NCBI GenBank assembly: GCA_037389465.1
Contig: JAZARR010000059.1
Coordinates: forward strand, 1,456,001-1,520,000
Length of the DNA stretch: 64,000 nt
Source of the DNA: Baylisascaris procyonis
Lineage: Eukaryota > Nematoda > Chromadorea > Rhabditida > Ascarididae
Direction of reading: 5' to 3'
In this document: positions 25,289 to 37,153 of the stretch, one piece after another
Numbering within the stretch: the first letter of the stretch is position 1
Layout of the letters: the number at the start of each line of letters is the position of its first letter
Made by a program: the position numbers and the translations under genes
Notes under the pieces: generated by a model
What the model was told of the DNA's origin: nothing
Databases searched by the model: none
What the model saw: the letters and a program-made list of their open reading frames with translations, nothing else

Positions 25289-26703
25289 TTGTTAATGCAC
25301 TAAGTGGTGTTAGGATGGTGTTGGATTTGTTGCCATTTTAGGAGGATGGTCTTCGTCGAGGCTAGATGCGTTCCCTCTTCAAATGATGAGGTCATTAAGC
25401 ATTGATCTTGGATGGGCAAAGGTAAGCTTTCAAGCAGTTTCTGGATTTCAGATATTGGTTCCTCCTTCCTAGTGCGCGAGGTGTGTGGAGTGACTGAAGT
25501 GGAAGTGTAATGTTTGATGCGGCCAAATGAAATATGAAAATATATATTTGGATATGTTATACCTTTGTTGATGATGTTGCAATTTAATGATGCAATCATT
25601 GAATTCTCTCGCGGGTAAATGCCGGGTAGAGCAATCGCTGATACCAAATGCAATTATGTAGTCAAATGAAACCACCTCAACTATTCTCCCTTGCAAATGT
25701 TTCAAATTTCTATTGTTTGAAGAAAGTTCAACTAAACGTTACGAGTCATCGAAGAAGATTGGAAAGACGTTGCGAATTAATATTAATTTCCGGCAGTTAA
25801 TGCTCAAAAAATGTTGAGCAGTATATAAAATAGTGCTTTTGTGTACTATGCGGTTTTGAATTTATGTCGTGAAATATAAAGGTTGATGGTGTATACAAAA
25901 GAGAAGTACATCTATTGGAAAGCTAAGGTAACCAACCAACAGTTTACGTCGGTTTAGCGGCGCTTCTAAGGTGTGGCAAAGATTTTACAACCCGAATGAC
26001 GATTTGCTTAATTCATTGCGATTTCAGTTAAATATTCAACGAAGAAATGCTTTCCATGACAATCGCCATGAATTGCGAAGTTACTATTGCAGTATTGAAG
26101 TAACGATGAGTTAGGCATGTTTTCTGCCTAAAATTTTCTAAATACGTTGGCATTTACTATTGGAAAGTGGAAGGTGGTAGAAGAGCCTTATTGACTAAGA
26201 GACGTGTGCACCTTCCAATGGAAAGCCAAGTAGATTTAACTGTTGCAGGCTCATTTTCGAGAAAGGCATTTATATGAAATTTGTTAGCACATTGAACTTG
26301 TTAATAAAGCATTTGAATTGCTAGAGAAACCATTACAACTTTCATGGGAAATGTTGAAGGCATGTGCAAATTTGACTCAACTGTATCATGGGACTATCGA
26401 AGCGACCGCAACGATATGGCGCTATTCACCAGTTTCCGCTCGACCCGTCGGCACGTTTCGTTTGCTTGAGAATGCACTCAGTGGCAGAACTGAGTTCATT
26501 GTGGAACATTCCATGAAGCAAATAACATCTATTGAGTTACATCAAAGGGCAGTTGATATGAGCGTCACTAGCGGACCTCCTTGTGGAGAGCTAACGATTG
26601 GATCCAAGGAACACTATCAATGGCTAGAAACATTGCAAAAAGTGCTCAACTCGACGCACCGAGAATCCAGGTTCTCGTTCATAATACTTTCTATGTACCA
26701 ACT

Positions 26704-26770
<67 letters not shown>

Positions 26771-29700
26771 ATATTGTTGGCAGGCTGCTTTTCGAGAAAG
26801 CCGTTGATTTGATATATAACGTGGCTAGCGTAGTAGTTTTTCCTTTTACAGAAGTCCCATTTCGACGGTGTTGCAGATGGAATAAAATGAGCTGGGTTAT
26901 TTTATCGCAGTAGGCATGCATCTTTATGCAGTACCATCGATGCGAGTCAAAGGATATGATGGCTCCCTACTAAAAGCCCTTATTCCCGACGCTGGTTTCT
27001 CTTCTTACACATGTACAAACAATTCTTGGCAGGTTTTACAACGCTTATTCCTTTAGTAGGTTGCTTTGGTAGTTACTTAATTACCTTCCAACAACTTTAG
27101 TTAAAAACTTCCCATATTTGCACGTGACGGTATTGCCGATTTCCCTGCAGTCGATTCCTTTGCGATATATGGAAGGCGGTCGATTTTTGTAAATTTTGAT
27201 CGACTCTAATATTGTTGTTTACAATTTCCTGCTGCACAGGAATGCTTTATTCATAAATCACTCCTGCTGCTGATAGAAAGTCTTATTTTGAATACGATCA
27301 ATTTATGAGTAGTCTCACGTTTTTATTGGATAATAAAGTTCATACTGATTTTGAATAATAAAGAATTCTGAAGCAGTTTTTAGATGTCTTAGTAAAATTT
27401 TGGCGAAATGTGATAGATTCATATAATATAAATCTTAAGTTTCGTTGCTGATCTCGAAGTCATGTGCTTCAGTGAGGGTTCGTTTATTTTGGAGTGGAAT
27501 CCCGTACTCAACAACAGTGATTGTCTCTTGATTTAACCTCATTTGTTTCTTTCTAAGATACCTAACAATTTTTACGATGTCGTCATTCACTTTCTCTTTT
27601 TAATCGCCCTCTCGACTGACGGACCCCTTGTAAATTAATGGTACCTCACTCGCAAACATGGCAGTGCGCCCGCTGAACTGCACGTGGCGTATATCGGAGA
27701 GGTACTTTAGAAATGAGAGGAATGGTAATACTGCATTCTGTGGGACCCCAGTTTTGATATCCCTTCATATTTAAATACCAGTCAGTTTGCAAGAGTTCTT
27801 TTTTTGCCATTAATTGTCGTATGTGAAATTTAACGCTTTTTCGAGTGGGAGGGAGGGAAGGGAGAGGTAGGAGAATCAACTCCAGCAGTAAAGACAGATA
27901 ATGTAGAAATAAGAGGGTAAAATCTTTTAATGTTTCTTTTTGTTGTTCACATTTCTTTTTAGATTGAAGCTATCTACAACTGACGAGAACGGCTTTTTTT
28001 TTTGTTTCAGTTTTTCTGACGTCACAAAAAACTGAACCTTTTTCTCGTGGACAGAGAAGCAAACATTCACCACTTCTTTGCATTTATCAATACTACTTCA
28101 AAGAAATTTGAAAGCGTAGACACTTTTTTCTATGACACCATTTGATGATGCCTCCTTTCATAATGCCTGCAAATGATGCTTCCTTCTATGACAATTGGCT
28201 AGCGAACACTCATTTTAAAGTGGAAAAAATGATGCTGCTTTCCTTTCTCTTTTGAAATGAGTGTTCGTCAGCAATTTCGATACGTTTAACCTCCAGAAAT
28301 TGAAATTTTAATTTGTGTTCTATAGCAGTCACCCATTTCTTTCACTAGTAGTGTCCGACGGCAGTGAATAAATTTTGTCGATAAGGAAACGAAACATTTC
28401 GACCGGTTAAGAAACTGTTCTGCGTGATAAATAATTATAACGCTTACGAGCTTGGCGATTTCTTTTTTTTTTTTTTTTGCGTAATGCAGCAATTCGGAGA
28501 GCATTGCAAGGTAGGTGTTTATTTATAGAATTACAACTATGTCCTCAGTATGGAAATCGGTGGAACATGGCTGTTGATGCAATTTTTTGTCGAAATTTAG
28601 GATAACGATTGATGGACGTCTCGTAACGGAAGCAGATACCCTACTAGGCAAAACAGTCTTAATATCCGAAGGAACGGATGTTGCATGTGGTACGATTGAA
28701 GCGACTGGTGAGAAAAAGATAGCGGGCGCTAAATTCGAAGGCAAATTTAAAGGCAGAATGAAAATGGTAGGAAAAATTTCACTTAACATCGTACGAATCT
28801 TTGAAATTTTCCTTTATTTATACTTTGTAACATGACCTTGAAGAAAATTTTTTGCTTCGTTTTTGTTTCTAAAAATATCTTGTTGTATGGATGCATTTCT
28901 CCTTCAACTGCGAATGTATTTTATTTCGAAGGCAATTCACTTGCTCTTCTTCGAAAAGTGTTCGTGTATCTTAAAATGATAGATCATTTTTATTCGGTTG
29001 GTATTTAGACCACTTATGTTTTTACATTTTCAGATCTTTACAATGTGTTTAGATATTTCGTTCAGACGATTCATTCTGTAATTCGCATAGATCGTTCCGT
29101 GTTTTTTTGTGCATTCAGGAAGGCGTTTCAGGTACAAACACTCACTGGACCACAAGGTTTGCCTACTGAAGTTTTCTATTATTTCGAACAAGGAAACGAA
29201 ACTATTACACGTCAGAGAGAAGATGTATGTTGTGTCTTGATAAACCAGAGAGATTCGTTGTTTAAAACTTGAAAATAATTCACTGTTCAATGATATTCAA
29301 ACAAAGGTGTTGCTAAGCAGCGATGAAGTGCGTGCTTGTTCTTTAATGGATGGAACGTTGCATTTTATGAACATCGCATGAATTGCAAGCAATATTGGTA
29401 TTGCAAGAAAAGCTAATTTTGTGTCTAAACAACAATATCAAACTTTACTGCCGGAAGTTTTGTGTTTCGCTGGTCGATGCCTGCTTAGAAGATGTAGATG
29501 CGATGTTTATCTCAGGATAAGAGTGCCTATTGCTGTTCGATTCACTTTGCAGCACCATTATTTCTACATCAATTGCATCTCTTTGAGCTATTGCTGCATC
29601 GATAAAACTATGCAGCAAGGAAGCTGTCCGTAAATGAGATAACGTATTTTATGGTGAGTGCAGAAGGAGGCAGCGATTTGCTTAATTCAGTGCTATGAAT

Positions 29701-32700
29701 AGAAAATGAAGAATGTAGTTCACAACTTCCATTGATTGCTCTTTAAGCTTCGCACTTCCTCGAACATATAACTAATCCGCAGATATTCATTAAATTGTGA
29801 AAGAGATTTTTGTCAGCTACTCACTAACTTCGAATAGAACTCCGAAGGGCTGTAGCAGTTTCCCTTCATTTTGAAGGATATTTTATTGAGAAGGAGGCTG
29901 CAGTGAAGCATAATTCCTTTTCATCTCGAAGCTTCCGTAATTTACAACAATATTATGTGAAATTTTTTGAGTGTGGAAATAAACTTGTTTTTCGAGTTTT
30001 CTGATGACAGAATTGTTTTGATTGAGGGAGGGAATTTATTAAAAGATTTATTAAAATGATGTCCTCTATTGAAGCTACTATTACTGCTTCTTCCAAAAAG
30101 GAAGAGAGCATTCGAGAATTTGCAGTATGTTATTGCTCTAGGCAATTATATGATGACGTTAGTGGCCTCTTTTCAGCAACGATTGGAATGGTCGGTCGTT
30201 TCGCTTATGAATTCTTCATGTGAGAATTCTCTAATATTCAATCCATTTCAGTATGATGTAAGCCTTTGCAATTTTCCACTTTTCTACTGCCTGTCGCATG
30301 CGAAAGATTGCAGCTTAAAAGTCGTTTTAAGATCATCGAAGAGATATAGCATAAAAGCTCGTGGTTCTTCGTACTTTCTTGTTAGAAGCGCAAAACTTTC
30401 TAAGGCAGAGCAATTTTCAACATAGTCTGGCATGTGCTTAGTGCAACTGCTTGCACAACAATGCGTTCCTTACACAGCAAACACAACAGTGGGAGATAGA
30501 TTTCCTCTAAACTTCACCACCATTTTTTTCGAATAATGGGGTATCAGAGAAGATGTTTTAAAAAAATTTTACGACGTTCTCAGAAAACTGCAGGTTTTTA
30601 TCTAGTGGATGTGGTCACTTTCCTTTTTGAAGGCGCTTGAAAGGGTGGATTTTTTCAAAACAACAGACAGAGATCCGTAGTCTCAGGCAACAGTTCTGCT
30701 GGAAAGCAATCAATAATGATTTATTAGCTCTTCATCGAAAAGGAAACTTTAAGGATAGTCAGTGTGGCTCACATGCAGAGTTTTGTGCGATCGGCGATCT
30801 ATCGAAGAGATCATCTCTTCTCGAGCTTAATATTCGGCGTCAAATGATCATCAACGATCTTTCACTTTCTGGTCCACTATCAGGTTCGCTGTCTTCTAGA
30901 TGTGTGAATTTGAACTTTTAAAAAAGCTTACATATTATCTATTGCAAACAAGTTTATTTTTTTGCTGAGAGTTGCCACGTCATTCACACGATGTTTCTAT
31001 ACTTTAATCTAAAAAATTTCTGGTCAAAAAACGCCTACTATGAGAGATCATTGTAATTCGATATAAGCATTATTGTCCTCAAAGGGAGAGTCTCTCGAGG
31101 CTTGAAAAAAAAAATCAAATTCTTTTCAGAAGACAACATCCTGTTGTAATGAAGTTTCTTCTTTCGAAAATTGGAAGGGAACAGAAGAGCGGTACCTTCC
31201 TTACGGAAAGCTAGTTTGAAAACAAACGGTCTGCTAGGAAGACCACCACCTTTAACAAAATGAAGTCTCTGGGAAGACGGCAGTCTTCTCTTGAACCGAG
31301 GAGCCAATCCTCGAAAATTCTGAAATGTAGAAGCCTGGGTCTTCTATTATACACCAGTGTAATATAATAATAAATATATAATAATACACCAGTGTGCAAC
31401 TCAACGCCAGTGATCTTGCATTAGCATATAAATAAGCAATTTAACAGTCACTCATCGATGGATACGAGTACGGCCAGAGAATGATGTGGCGAGAAGTGAC
31501 TGTGCGCCGGTGGAAGAATGGTACGAGGAGACGTTCAGATGGACAGCGCTTTCTTCGAGAACGCTCTCTCAGTTGCAGAACGAGCTAGCCGAGCGGTTCG
31601 GTGTGGAACCTTTTCAGGTGGCCGTTCACTACAACCGAGAGTTGATCGGCTCACGCTGTAGTATTTACAGGATAACGTTAACAGGTATACTGCTCCTTAT
31701 AACTCTTCACTCTGGCTTGAATGCAAAATTCTGCAGGCTGATTTCTTCTTCCACAATGAAGGCTCAGCACTTCAGCAGTTAGGCTCCGATAGGTGGATTT
31801 TTTGGTGGTCTGAATTCGCTAAAGTTTAAAATTTTCCTTAAGATCTCTCTGTCTATCACAAATCTCAAATATGCCCCCCTCCCGCCATCCTTCGGCTGCT
31901 TAATAAACGCTCTTCTTTTTCATTGGTAACTGTCATGAGCTTAACAGATAAAAGTTGCTCATGTAACGGTTTGTTCGGGATGAAAAATTCGATGAGCATC
32001 GTGAAATGGAATTTGTTTACTTCGACATAACATTTTTGCTCATCCCACATTTGAGCGAGCATCTTCGCAAGTTTTATTCTCCCATGCTTTTTTCATTTCG
32101 TATCCTAAAATGCAGTATTGCGTCGTTACTTCGTTGATTATATGTTTAGCATAAATTGACCTTTGGTACACCAGCAGGTCTTTTGAAATGTTCCCTTAGA
32201 AGAAGGTTATTCAGCGATGAGCGAAAGAAATAATAGCAAAGATTCTGGCCCGCCTCGAAAATATAAAAAAAAGGGTAGTGCAAAAAATAGATGAAAGTAA
32301 CAATTGCTACATCGAAGATGATTGCATGACTAACATCGTCCGATGAATATTTTTTAGCTAGTCAAAGATTATGGAAACCGTTGACTCAATTCCCAGGGGA
32401 ACTTGAAAAGCTTAGAAAGATCTCTTTATATTTCTTGTTGCCGTTGAAAACTCATAGCCGTTTAACACATATCTGTGCTGCTTATATGACTTTTCTATAA
32501 CGCTGATAACATCTCTAATTTTCTAAGTTTTGCTTTTCACTGCAATAGAGAAGCACATTCTTATAGCACTAACAATTGTTAGAACGCTTCTCATTCACTT
32601 TCCACAATTTCTTCGAAGATCTTATAGGCCGCCATTTTCCTGAGTTTCAATTTAACAAAAATATTTCAATAAGCCTGACGCTAATTGCGTGCATATGAAT

Positions 32701-32875
32701 GCCATCTGAATTGTCATCATGTACGTCGAATCCCTTGTGTGCATGTATTTAGGAATTTCAGCATCAAAAGAGGTAATAGCAAACGGATTGTCGCTTTTCA
32801 ATCGAGAAGAACGACGTTTCTGTTCGGACGAAGAGTTACGCTGTTCGAACGACACAGCGGCTGGTCATCTCACCA
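19857..32875 (+). CDS. Multi-exon gene for a tandem SOD-like-domain protein
   Basis: At least 14 exons join with matching phase: 19857-20093, 21530-21679, 21780-21965, 22007-22151, 22413-22609, 23612-23794, 24638-24749, 26325-26670, 28601-28766, 29132-29224, 30667-30883, 31448-31684 and 32762-32875 give the core of about 794 residues, and 33896 onward probably continues it. A module recurs: a hydrophobic strand, then Ala/Glu-Cys-x-Thr-Ile, about ten residues, an Ala-x-x-Phe strand and a Gly-containing turn (ACATVLPGD, ECSTIIPEF, ACGTIEATG). This matches the Cu/Zn SOD C-terminal pattern 'GRTLVVH...RLACGVI'. One copy keeps IGDLS, and another has a Cys-x6-Gly-His pattern like the zinc loop. The catalytic His of 'VVH' is Ser, Lys or Arg in the copies seen, so activity is unlikely. 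Location is probably extracellular (inferred from Cys and N-glycosylation sequons). The 5' and 3' ends are not resolved. Confidence 0.75.
21530..21679 (+). CDS. SOD-like gene exon
   Basis: Acceptor CAATTTCAG, donor CAG|GTTCCT, 50 codons, phase 0 to 0. It begins AYACATVLPGDATLLKASFD, matching the SOD-family Ala-Cys strand (first module copy), then STTIAGDLYV. Confidence 0.8.
21780..21965 (+). CDS. SOD-like gene exon
   Basis: Acceptor ATGCACAG, phase 0. It reads PAVVRNVHGDDIHQKQFTVG, later CKDPLSIVECRENIFEREEL and YEITVLEIAFRTFKIRQ. The proposed donor is CAA|GTAGCA, giving a 41-bp intron to 22007. A competing acceptor (CTTTCAG, exon from 21947) also opens the next frame (SSISWAFVESCDVQ), so this junction is uncertain. 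Confidence 0.65.
22007..22151 (+). CDS. SOD-like gene exon
   Basis: The frame gives VELLIDDHRTVSIYTGGSNI and LSAFELFVDSKPAACAPLK, with donor AAAA|GTCAGT leaving phase 1. It joins exactly to the phase 1 exon at 22413. The start may be 21947 instead (see neighbouring exon). Confidence 0.7.
22413..22609 (+). CDS. SOD-like gene exon
   Basis: Acceptor GCTTTTCAG, donor AAG|GTATTG, phase 1 to 0. It contains VKPRLMRAGNTVFEQAHVFD, SSCSANNTT (an N-glycosylation sequon) and FGTETIMLK, the strand preceding the Cys motif of the second module copy. Confidence 0.75.
23612..23794 (+). CDS. SOD-like gene exon, second Cys-strand module
   Basis: Acceptor AAATTTCAG, donor CAG|GTGAGT, 61 codons, phase 0 to 0. 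It reads KVINGNECSTIIPEFETHSA and then YFTHPVVGNVILVDVDG, aligning with ACATVLPGD at 21536 and ACGTIEATG at 28682. Confidence 0.8.
24638..24749 (+). CDS. SOD-like gene exon
   Basis: Acceptor GTGTTGCAG, donor CAGG|GTCAGA, phase 0 to 1. It reads ISPTWVDPAGCPQYFRACNG and CQVAEHVAEVKGRNTTQ, with three Cys and one N-glycosylation sequon. Extracellular disulfides are likely. Confidence 0.7.
25234..25286 (+). repeat. (AT)n microsatellite
   Basis: About 26 AT units in an intron of the SOD-like gene. Confidence 0.95.
26325..26670 (+). CDS. SOD-like gene exon (largest)
   Basis: Acceptor TTGCTAG, donor CCAG|GTTCTC, phase 1 to 2, about 115 codons. It contains LQLSWEMLKACANLTQLYHG, ARPVGTFRLLENALSGRTEF and VTSGPPCGELTIGSKEHYQW. 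The 'GTFRLLEN...TEFIVEH' part resembles the first strands of a SOD fold ('G.v.f.Q'). An (AT)n tract begins about 40 bp after the donor. Confidence 0.75.
26709..26765 (+). repeat. (AT)n microsatellite
   Basis: About 27 AT units just after the exon ending 26670. Partly palindromic flanks (CCAAC and GTTGG) make an extended hairpin possible. Confidence 0.95.
28203..28267. repeat. 13-bp inverted repeat
   Basis: CGAACACTCATTT at 28203-28215 pairs perfectly with AAATGAGTGTTCG at 28255-28267, with 39 bp between. It is intronic in the SOD-like gene. Confidence 0.8.
28601..28766 (+). CDS. SOD-like gene exon, third Cys-strand module (clearest)
   Basis: Acceptor CGAAATTTAG, donor ATG|GTAGGA, phase 2 to 0. 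It reads ITIDGRLVTEADTLLGKTVL, then ISEGTDVACGTIEATGEKK and FEGKFKGRMKM. 'LLGKTVLISEG...VACGTI' follows the SOD1 pattern 'IIGRTLVVHEK...LACGVI' closely, with Ser in place of the copper-ligand His. Confidence 0.8.
29132..29224 (+). CDS. SOD-like gene exon
   Basis: Acceptor CGTTTCAG, donor GAT|GTATGT, 31 codons, phase 0 to 0. It reads VQTLTGPQGLPTEVFYYFEQ and GNETITRQRED. It follows the KGRMKM strand like the first strands of the next SOD-like unit, with one N-glycosylation sequon. Confidence 0.75.
30667..30883 (+). CDS. SOD-like gene exon with GDLS motif
   Basis: The acceptor is weak (AAAACAACAG); donor TCAG|GTTCGC; phase 0 to 1. It contains LRQQFCWKAINNDLLALHRK, CGSHAEFCAIGDLSKRS and INDLSLSGPLS. 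'IGDLS' followed by 'DLSLSGPLS' matches the conserved loop and strand that precede the Cys motif in this family. Confidence 0.7.
31448..31684 (+). CDS. SOD-like gene exon, fourth Cys-strand module
   Basis: Acceptor AATTTAACAG, donor ACAG|GTATAC, phase 1 to 1. It begins VTHRWIRVRPENDVARSDCA, a fourth, diverged copy of the strand plus Cys motif, then TLSQLQNELAERFGVEPFQV and SRCSIYRITLT. An earlier donor (CAG|GTGGCC at 31618) could make a shorter form. Confidence 0.7.
32762..32875 (+). CDS. SOD-like gene exon with Cys...Gly-His motif
   Basis: Acceptor AGGAATTTCAG (alternative TATTTAG, nine bases earlier, same phase), donor ACCA|GTAATG, phase 1 to 1. It reads EERRFCSDEELRCSNDTAAG and then HLT. 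Cys-x6-Gly-His resembles the 'C..aG.HfnP' zinc loop of Cu/Zn SOD, with the Pro absent. Confidence 0.65.
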
Positions 32876-33895
32876 GTAATGCCAGTCGAGGATTCGAAAT
32901 TTTCGCTATCTCCTATCGTTTGCTCATAATCGCTTCCGCAGCGCTTTTCTTAAGGAATGTTTAAGGAGTATCTGTTGTTCATCACTCTACTAAATTCCCA
33001 TTCATACTTTTAAATAATTGTGCGGGCCAAAGAAACCATCATGCTTTTCTCTCTACACGCATAATTTTGAAATGTTGTTCATTCATATGCATACGAAGGT
33101 TCTTTGAAGTTTGAAGTTTACTGTTCCATTTATATTGCTTGAATTTCGAATGCCGAGTGGGACTGCTGGAAATATTCAACTTGGTGTCACAGTTATTAGC
33201 TGGCAAAAAAATGTATCCGAACAGTTGAAATGATGTTTTGTGCAATCTGTTTATTGATAACAAAAGGTTATGCTTTTATATTTTAATAGAGCTGGCCGCT
33301 TGTAGAAATCTTTGATGAGAGGTTCGTTTTTGGGGACCGGGCGATGTAGTATGAAACTCATCCGGCACAAAATGCACGCAAATTCCCAGGCACTTTCAAG
33401 TGACTAAAACTCCTCTCGAAATTGATGGATGAACGTGAACGATGGTGTAGAATAACGCTAGCTTCACCTGTTCCCGAGTTCAAACTACCCTGCAGACAAA
33501 CCGACACAGGCACGGCACACAATAACGTTACCATAATGCGCTTTACGTATGCGAATTCGTGGAAGTGCATAAAAACGGCTAGCTGCATCATTTTTCAGAT
33601 TCGCAGCCGAGAATGAAATGAATAAGAAATGTTTTATGTCTTCATCACGCCATACAAAAATGTGGGAAGTAGAACGAAATGAACGGCCGAACAATACAGG
33701 ATTACATTTTTCTTTTGTTGCAATATTGCTGTTTTGGTTGTAAAAGCAAATTCAGATGCAATCTTCAACGATGGTCTGATGTCACTGTAGAAAAAAGAAA
33801 GTGCAATTGTGAATCGATTGCAGTAAAATCATTAGCACATATGTAGAAAGTAGAATAGTAGAAAAGAGACTAATAATTTTATTTTTATCCATTAG

Positions 33896-33949
33896 CTTCC
33901 GCTGTTTCTAGATGATCCGCTTAACGAATATTATTTCCAAAAGCAACTA
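33896..33949 (+). CDS. Candidate exon, likely same gene
   Basis: Acceptor TTATCCATTAG, strong donor CTA|GTGAGT, 18 codons LPLFLDDPLNEYYFQKQL, phase 0 to 0. It joins in frame to 34675-34799. A phase 1-to-0 exon linking it to 32875 has not been found. Confidence 0.5.
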
Positions 33950-34674
33950 GTGAGTAACATTCGCAGAGATATTAGCATCTGTCAGACGTGAAGAATGACC
34001 TGAAATTCCCATTAGAGGATCTTTCTTTCTCATTCTATCAAGTACGTTAACATAAATATGATCCGTTTCATGTGATCCACAGTCATAACAGTCTATATCT
34101 TTTAACAGTTGTGAGAGCTCGATGAAATGGTTGGATGTCTTTTTTGCATTTCAGTCGGGTCGACCAGTTGTTTTCAACAATTAAAAAAGCCTAGCGAATC
34201 ATTAGTCAATTAAGTTAGCGGTTGTTCGATTTTCGAAGAAAAATCTCTGCTTTTCTCAGCCCTTCGAATTATTCTTTGAGGAGAAATGAATCTATAAATT
34301 TCATCTCATCTAACGTCAATGATCGAAAATTTCCAGCTCAAATATTTTAGGAATTGTCCAGTAGGTTAATTGCTTATGAAACGCCCTCTTCGGCTTTGTC
34401 TCACTGTTGTTTTTCTTTGAACGTTCCTGTATATATTTGATCGCTTGTGCTATTTTTGGAAAAATACATGTAGTGTCAGTTCGTGTAGTATGATTTTACG
34501 TTTGTTTTCACTCCGAATTCTCAATATTTTCCTAAATTTTGATTCTCTATATATTCCAACAAAAAAATTGCTGATGTGTTTTTTTTCGCAAATTTCAACT
34601 CAGATCCATTCTGCCAAATATCTAAGTAAATATTTGGGTGGGAAAATCAATCCCGTTTATCTTCATCTCGCAAG

Positions 34675-34799
34675 TTTATGGTCGTTGAAGTGCTGGCCAG
34701 AACTGATGAAATTGAAATCGACCAATTCTTACATGAGATAAAGTTTTCGTATATGCTGCATACCGGATTCGTGGTGGGAAATGTGGTCGATTTTATGGG
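34675..34799 (+). CDS. Candidate exon, strong donor
   Basis: It reads FMVVEVLARTDEIEIDQFLH, then FSYMLHTGFVVGNVVDFM, and ends at donor ATGGG|GTAAGT. The 5' boundary (CTCGCAAG) is weak; an ATG one codon in could instead be a start. Phase 0 to 2. Coding appearance is strong; family unknown; probably the 3' part of the SOD-like gene. Confidence 0.55.
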
Positions 34800-34800
34800 G

Positions 34801-36695
34801 TAAGTACACAAACATCGATGGGCATCCGATTTGTGCGGCGACAACGTTACTAAGCAAACGTATTGTTAGGCGATTTGCCCTTGCTTTTTGAATATTTGCA
34901 CAAGCGGTGGGCCTGATCGGCAGTTTTGCGGAGTGCATTCCCGTACCAGTTTAATTGGCGTGCTTCCTCTGTCTTATAGCAAGTGCTCCTTTCTGCTGAA
35001 ATTCTGCATAGACCTCTAATATAAAGATTTTTTGGCTAAGTTGTTTCTAATGTCAACGGAAATTGGCTCATCACAAACGGAAATTTTATGTGTAAAAGTG
35101 AATTCTGAAATGCAGGAGTTTGTACTAATTACATCATTTATGCTTCATTGATATCGCTTTTCTATGCTGTGTTGGAAGCGTAGGTGAACGGGTATTGCGA
35201 TCAATATTACACTGTAAATTTTATTCTTATAAACATGAAAAAAAGCAATTACTGTCGTGAATATTGGAAACGCTGAAGCATTAGTTCGCAATGATAAGCG
35301 TTCTTTTCAACAGCTCGCAAGCGTTTTACACAGCTGAATGGACCACTCTGATGACAATATCAAAACGAATTGCCTGACAATTATGAAAAGTGGCAGAATA
35401 TGAGAAGAAGAATATAAAGAGAAAACGATGTGATCGAATATTAATAAAACGGAATGACTTTCTCGGGGACTAATGAAAAGGTGAGGTGCCAATCAACGAG
35501 ACGCGTTTTGGCACCTTTCTAAAATCAGTGATGTTAAGCTGAAATTTCTTGTTGACAATGAATACGAGTTGAGAATAGCGTGTGGATGTGAACCGTGATT
35601 GTAACCACAAACAACTAACTGTATGCCACTTTCTTAAGGGATCTGGACTCGGTATGTCGATTCTTTAGAGGGCTGCAATTTGGAAGATAGAGGAACAACC
35701 GGATATGAAAGCATAAAAATGCACAAAAAAAGGAACCTGCCTTAAACATTGGCATATTTTAAGCGTCAGCTGATGATGACAACGTTGAATGCTCATAGTG
35801 TGGGGCACGAAATTTTCTCAGATAAAGAAATCGATGAAAAGTTTCAGATCTTTACTGGGAGTCAACTGAAAATGCGGAAGTAATTGATTAAGTCGGAAAA
35901 AAATGAAGCATTTCTAGATGTGAAAGTGAGATATCTCGGCGAAATGACTGTTTCACTTCGTATATAACAATCCTTGAGCAAAGCATGGAACCTTGAAGAT
36001 TGTTTGCTAGATTTGCGAAAGACGGGAAATGTTGATGTTGCCGAACGAGGTTAACTCGTCCTGCAACATGCACTCAGTTGCTAAATTTAAATTTACTCCT
36101 GTCCCCAACATTCTTAGATTTCCTCGAGGAGCCGAATTTTATTGATTGAGGTATGAGATTTACTCAAAGTTCCGATATAGCTTTTTGCGGTAACAGTCCC
36201 ATGCTGCCCAACCCAACAGGGAACGCTGACTGCTTCCCAAAATCCCATATCGATTAGTAACTGTTTTCTTAGGATGCTTCTGCAGAAATAAACTAAAAAT
36301 AAATGATGGGGAGGTAATAACTGCTGAAACATGTTAATTTAGATAGGATAAGCTTTGAGCACCAATAATACCGGCAAAATTTTAATGAAAAACTCAGAAA
36401 TCCGAACTTGGATTGAATTCAGTTTTTTAAGAGAAATGGACTAATGGTTCATTATGTTAACATTTTGGAAACATGTGTAAGCGTTTTTATTTCTCTTTAT
36501 AGTGAAATATAAAACGCAGAAGACACGTGGAAATATGATCAAACCGTGGCGGAATAGACCTAAGTGGTCGAAAATGCATGAAAAATTTTGCACACTAAGT
36601 GTCTGCAGATATTTTCAGAACTGACAAGTGATATGAAAACTGTTGTAAGAGGTTCATCGTTTGATATGAATTATATTCAAATTTAATAATTGTAG
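34801..36695. other. Intronic or intergenic, no feature recognised
   Basis: AT-rich and stop-dense on both strands. No exon with both splice sites was found. Confidence 0.4.
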
Positions 36696-36785
36696 CACTG
36701 TGATTCCATAGCTGTACCTACCGGACGAACAGACAGTGCGCTTGTCCCATCAATAACAAGCTTTCCAACTGAGAATTGCAAAAGC
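36696..36785 (+). CDS. Candidate exon, weak
   Basis: Acceptor AATTGTAG, donor AGC|GTACAA, 30 codons HCDSIAVPTGRTDSALVPSI ending FPTENCKS, phase 0 to 0. Further open segments follow at 36837-37152 and 37319-37513, but their frames conflict and no model could be chosen. Confidence 0.3.
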
Positions 36786-37153
36786 GTACAACGATGAGCG
36801 TTCGAATGATGCAGGTGCCCTTAAGCTGTCTTTTAGATGGGCCTCAGTGGTTGCAAGACCTGCGATAAAACTTCGCCTTTGTTATTTCGTCACTGGTTGT
36901 CTTTGACAGAAAACATAAAAGGGGCGAAAGATTATTCGACGGGTGTTGCGACGTTGCAGCTACGGCGATGGAAATTTTACTTCCTTGTTTGGAAGTGTGC
37001 TCGGGATTGGCGTAAGCCATCACAGAGCACTCATCACTCCGTTACGCAAACCAGGCGATGAGCAAGCCAAGCGCTCGTCGTCTGGTCACTGGCTTCATCG
37101 ATCTAACATGTTCGATTCTCTTGGCTGTCATCGAAAAAAGCTGCAACATTAGT

